From contig JADHUQ010000028.1 in the NCBI GenBank assembly GCA_016784425.1, positions 1 to 16,375 of the forward strand: 16,375 bases of DNA, given 5' to 3'. Below the pieces are notes generated by a model. That model ran no database searches and had not been told where the DNA came from. It saw only the letters and a program-made list of their open reading frames with translations. The stretch comes from Candidatus Delongbacteria bacterium. GTDB lineage: Bacteria > CAIWAD01 > BS150m-G50. This document shows positions 13,446-16,375 of this stretch, one piece after another (the stretch's first letter is position 1; each line of letters opens with the position of its first letter). The translations under genes were made by a program, and so were the position numbers.

Positions 13446-15779
13446 ATGTCGGAGATAAAATGCGCAGCTGTGCTGGGCGCCGGTGTTATGGGCAGCCAGA
13501 TCGCCGCCCATCTCACCAACTGCGGCGTACGGGCGCTCCTGTTTGATCTCAACCAGGAGTCGGCAGAGCAGGGGATTGCTACCGCCCGCAAGCTGAAACC
13601 TGCTCCTTTTTACGATTCCCGCACCTACAGCCAGATTACCCCTTGCAACTACGATGACCATCTTGAGCAACTGCAGCAGGCGGACTGGGTAGTGGAGGTG
13701 ATTGCCGAACGGCTCGATTGGAAGCATCAACTATATCAACGTATCCTGCCGTACTTGAGGGAGGACGCCATCATCTCCTCCAACACTTCAGGAATACTGT
13801 TAAAGGAGTTGATTGCCAACCTGCCGACCGAGGTTTCGAGTCGTTTCATTATCACGCACTTTTTTAATCCGCCCCGCTACCTGCCACTGGTAGAGGTCGT
13901 GCCGGGTGCGCTGGCGGAAAAATCGCTGACCGAGTTTATCGAATTTCTACAGGGTCAACTGGGGAAACGGGTAGTACTCACCGGCGACACACCCAATTTT
14001 ATCGCCAACCGTCTTGGTGTTTTCGGCCTTTTGCTGACGATGCGCAAAACTCTGGAATATGGACTTTCCATCACTGATGCCGACGCGCTGACCGGTTCGC
14101 TGCTCGGTCGCCCCAAGAGCGCTACCTTTCGAACTGCTGATGTGGTGGGGCTTGACACTGTAGTACATGTCACCCGTACATCACGGGAGCAGGCGCTTGA
14201 CGATCTGGAGCGGAGCTATTTTACCGCTCCTGACATACTGCAACAACTGGTTGACGATGGCCGTCTCGGTCAGAAGAGTGGCGCCGGCTTCTACAAGAAG
14301 GTGGGGAAGGGGACCATTCACGAACTCGATCCCGGCACCCTGGAATATGTGCCGCCTCAAAAATCCCGTTTTGATGGTGTACGCCTCGCAAAAAACTGGA
14401 AGCACTTCGGGCGTTCTATTTCTGCACTTTACTATTCAGATGATAAAGCCGGCCGTTATATTTTTGATATCCTCAGCGACTCCTTCATTTATGCTGTCAA
14501 TTACATTCCACATTTTGCGGAAACGATACAGGATGTCGATCATGCGATGATGTGGGGCTACGGGTGGCAGCGAGGTCTGTTTGACACCTGGGATCTACTG
14601 GGCGTGCAACGCAGCCTGCGAATGATGAAAGAACGTCACATGACGCTCGGGAAGGCTGAATCCCTTATCCAAAAAGAAGCTTTCTCCTTTTTCAGGTGGC
14701 ATGCCACCGAGAAACAAGAGTATAGCTTCGCAGATGATGGCTATCTATCGGTAAGGAAAGAGCCAGATATAATAGAGGTGCTTGACAACTCCGGGCCAGC
14801 TTTGCTGCGAAACTGGTCAGCCAGTTTCCGTGATGTCGGTGATGGCATCGGTCTGGTGGATTTCCACAGCATTCTGCAACCGGGTTTGAACCCGATCGAT
14901 GGCTCCATTCTGGAAACGATCAGCGCTGCACGTGATTATATCAACGAAAACCATTGGCAGGCTTTAGTTATTGGTCACGAAGGGGAACATTTCAGCGCCG
15001 GTGCTAACATCGCCATGTTGCTGGAAATGGCACAGAAGAGCCAGTGGAAGCAGATTGAAGAGGTAACGCGCGCCTTCCAGGATCTCAATCAGTCGCTCCG
15101 TTTTGCCCCCTTCCCGGTGGTCGCCGCCCCGTTCAATCTCTGCCTGGGTGGTGGTGTGGAACTGGTGGCAGCCTGCGATCGCATTGTGGCATCGGCAGAG
15201 CTCTATACCGGTCTGGTTGAGGTTGGCGTTGGTCTGATCCCCGGCGGTGGCGGTAACCTGCGCTTATTGCTCAATTTCCGGGAGCGGATGGCTAAGGCGG
15301 TTCCCGGTCCTTTCCCGGTGGTACAAAAGGCTTTTGAGTCGATCGCTTTCGCCAAGATCGCTACCTCCGCTAAAGAGGCGGTGCAATACGGCTACCTGCA
15401 GAAGAGTGACGAGATTGTCGTAGCACGAGCGCGGTTGCTTGCTCGTGCGATTGAGGTGGCACGGGAAATGGCGACTGATTATCAGCCACCAAAGATGTGT
15501 GACGATATCATACTGCCGGGAATTGGCGGCAGACTTGCGATTGAGAGTACCGTTGACTCCTTCAAACGCAAGGGTGTCATCACTGAGTACGACGCAGTGC
15601 TGGGCAATGCCCTGGCGCGTGTGCTGACAGGCGGTGATCGTGCCGGAGAGGCTTTCCCGGTCGATGAGCAGTACCTGCTTGATATAGAGCGGGAGGTCTT
15701 TGTCGGTCTTTGCGCCAACCCACAAACCCAGGCTCGACTGGGGCACATGCTGAAAACCGGGAAACCGCTACGGAACTAG
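13446..15779 (+). CDS. 3-hydroxyacyl-CoA dehydrogenase/enoyl-CoA hydratase fusion, FadN-like
   Basis: A 777-residue bifunctional enzyme for the two middle steps of beta-oxidation. The N-terminal NAD domain has VLGAGVMGSQIAAHL at 9-23; the dehydrogenase residues are S111-S112/N113 (SSNTSG), H138 (THFFNPP), E150 and N184 (DTPNFIANR). A second helical dehydrogenase domain follows (about 186-420). The C-terminal crotonase domain (about 460-660) has the oxyanion-hole segment HFSAGANI (515-522) and both catalytic glutamates, E572 (GGGVE) and E592 (LVEVG). The order dehydrogenase-then-hydratase is that of Bacillus FadN and the reverse of E. coli FadB/FadJ. The start at ATG 13446 is fixed by AGGAGG 4 nt upstream, 1 bp after the thiolase stop. 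Confidence 0.94.
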   Translation: MSEIKCAAVLGAGVMGSQIAAHLTNCGVRALLFDLNQESAEQGIATARKLKPAPFYDSRTYSQITPCNYDDHLEQLQQADWVVEVIAERLDWKHQLYQRILPYLREDAIISSNTSGILLKELIANLPTEVSSRFIITHFFNPPRYLPLVEVVPGALAEKSLTEFIEFLQGQLGKRVVLTGDTPNFIANRLGVFGLLLTMRKTLEYGLSITDADALTGSLLGRPKSATFRTADVVGLDTVVHVTRTSREQALDDLERSYFTAPDILQQLVDDGRLGQKSGAGFYKKVGKGTIHELDPGTLEYVPPQKSRFDGVRLAKNWKHFGRSISALYYSDDKAGRYIFDILSDSFIYAVNYIPHFAETIQDVDHAMMWGYGWQRGLFDTWDLLGVQRSLRMMKERHMTLGKAESLIQKEAFSFFRWHATEKQEYSFADDGYLSVRKEPDIIEVLDNSGPALLRNWSASFRDVGDGIGLVDFHSILQPGLNPIDGSILETISAARDYINENHWQALVIGHEGEHFSAGANIAMLLEMAQKSQWKQIEEVTRAFQDLNQSLRFAPFPVVAAPFNLCLGGGVELVAACDRIVASAELYTGLVEVGVGLIPGGGGNLRLLLNFRERMAKAVPGPFPVVQKAFESIAFAKIATSAKEAVQYGYLQKSDEIVVARARLLARAIEVAREMATDYQPPKMCDDIILPGIGGRLAIESTVDSFKRKGVITEYDAVLGNALARVLTGGDRAGEAFPVDEQYLLDIEREVFVGLCANPQTQARLGHMLKTGKPLRN

Positions 15780-15943
15780 GAAGATCTGGGCGATTCCACA
15801 GGTAGATTACCCATGTTGTCGTCTGCTTTCTGTCATGCTTAGGCGGCAATTGAAAGCTGCGCCTGCTCCGACCTGTGTTTGCGTTCGGCATTCACCTGGC
15901 CAGGGAACAGCTCTTAATTATTCTCAACCGAGGAGGCAACCCG

Positions 15944-16183
15944 GTGGAACACAATGGGTTGATCCCTGTACTCCAGCTGTGTGACCTGGATGCACTCAAA
16001 GCGGCACGGGTGCATCTTCAGCATGAGGGTTTTGAGACGAAAATCGTTCCTTTTGCCGAGTTGCCGGAAACGGAGCGTCAGGACTGGATGACGCCAAAAG
16101 ATGGCGGTTACCTTTTTTATCTGGAGCAAGCCAGATATGAGCCAGCCATGGAAATGCTGGGGAAGTTTTTTGGCTGCACTTAG
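15944..16183 (+). CDS. Small soluble protein, possibly DUF2007-like
   Basis: A 79-residue protein with a beta-alpha-beta-beta-alpha pattern: LIPVLQLCDLDALKAARVHL, then EGFETKIVPF, a GGYLFYLEQ strand and a C-terminal helix (PAMEMLGKFFG). This resembles small DUF2007-type 'signal transducing' domains, but the match is by pattern only. I chose GTG at 15944 because a perfect AGGAGG lies 7 nt before it (15931-15936); the frame is open further upstream to 15875 but without a ribosome-binding site. It sits 164 bp after the beta-oxidation operon, on the same strand. Confidence 0.7.
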   Translation: MEHNGLIPVLQLCDLDALKAARVHLQHEGFETKIVPFAELPETERQDWMTPKDGGYLFYLEQARYEPAMEMLGKFFGCT

Positions 16184-16240
16184 TAAAACGACCTCTGGGC
16201 TATTCCTGATAAACCTTGACTTCCAGCACGCGCCAGAAAT

Positions 16241-16375
16241 ATGACAACTCCCCGAGAAGCTTTCATAGCCGCCCTTGAACGGAAACCACCTTCCGGTCCA
16301 ATTCCCCATTTTGAGCTTGAGTTCTTCCTGACGATGGAGGCTTTCGGACGGGTCCACCCCTCCCAGCGCCACTAT
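16241..16375 (+). CDS. Uroporphyrinogen decarboxylase family protein, N-terminus (partial)
   Basis: Forty-five codons run open to the window edge. The start MTTPREAFIAALERK followed by PIPHFELEF is the typical opening of URO-D-superfamily proteins, including the cobalamin-dependent methyltransferase branch (MtaA/CmuA/MtbA-like) as well as HemE-like enzymes. The PHFELEFF form is closer to the non-HemE branch. A canonical heme HemE usually begins differently, so I do not call hemE. There is no good ribosome-binding site before the ATG, and a TTGACT with 17-bp spacing to ATATGA overlaps it, so the exact start is uncertain. Confidence 0.65.
   Translation, partial: MTTPREAFIAALERKPPSGPIPHFELEFFLTMEAFGRVHPSQRHY

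Noticed and set aside
15914..16372. 152-codon minus-strand frame
   Set aside because: It is antisense to the small protein gene and the URO-D-family start, both of which have better support.

Overview
The window looks like chromosome from a gammaproteobacterium of roughly 50 % GC. That placement is inference from protein style: FolE and endonuclease IV types, short intergenic spacing, sigma70/Shine-Dalgarno signals and a PsrA-like operator. A 2-oxoglutarate:ferredoxin oxidoreductase beside a full fatty-acid beta-oxidation operon would suit a metabolically flexible or autotrophic (for example sulfur-oxidising) lineage, but nothing here proves it. No phage, insertion sequence, CRISPR array, rRNA or tRNA was seen.

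Left block, minus strand, about 631-6867, read right to left: a 194-aa protein of unknown function, endonuclease IV (nfo), korA and korB of a 2-oxoacid:ferredoxin oxidoreductase, a rho-independent terminator, then a pterin pair (a 6-pyruvoyl-tetrahydropterin-synthase-type enzyme and folE), and an inositol-monophosphatase-family phosphatase. Coupling is tight within sub-operons: the unknown gene/nfo and PTPS/folE pairs each overlap as TGATG, and korA/korB overlap by 14 bp. Bases 1-630 left of this block hold no convincing gene.

Middle block, plus strand, 7359-9612: a small two-helix membrane protein with a PH-like domain, a self-complementary tandem repeat array (7844-8023), a UbiE/MenG-type methyltransferase and a YdeI-family protein.

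Right block, plus strand: about 980 bp without a gene but rich in palindromes, then a three-gene beta-oxidation operon (10590-15779): acyl-CoA dehydrogenase, thiolase and a fused 3-hydroxyacyl-CoA dehydrogenase/enoyl-CoA hydratase in FadN domain order. Together these give a complete beta-oxidation cycle producing acetyl-CoA. A palindrome matching the published PsrA operator lies about 100 bp upstream. After the operon come a 79-aa protein and, cut by the window edge, the start of a probable uroporphyrinogen-decarboxylase-family gene.

The least explained items are the alternating 38/26-bp repeat array, the structured leader before korA, the unknown gene coupled to nfo, and the palindrome-rich region before the fad-type operon.
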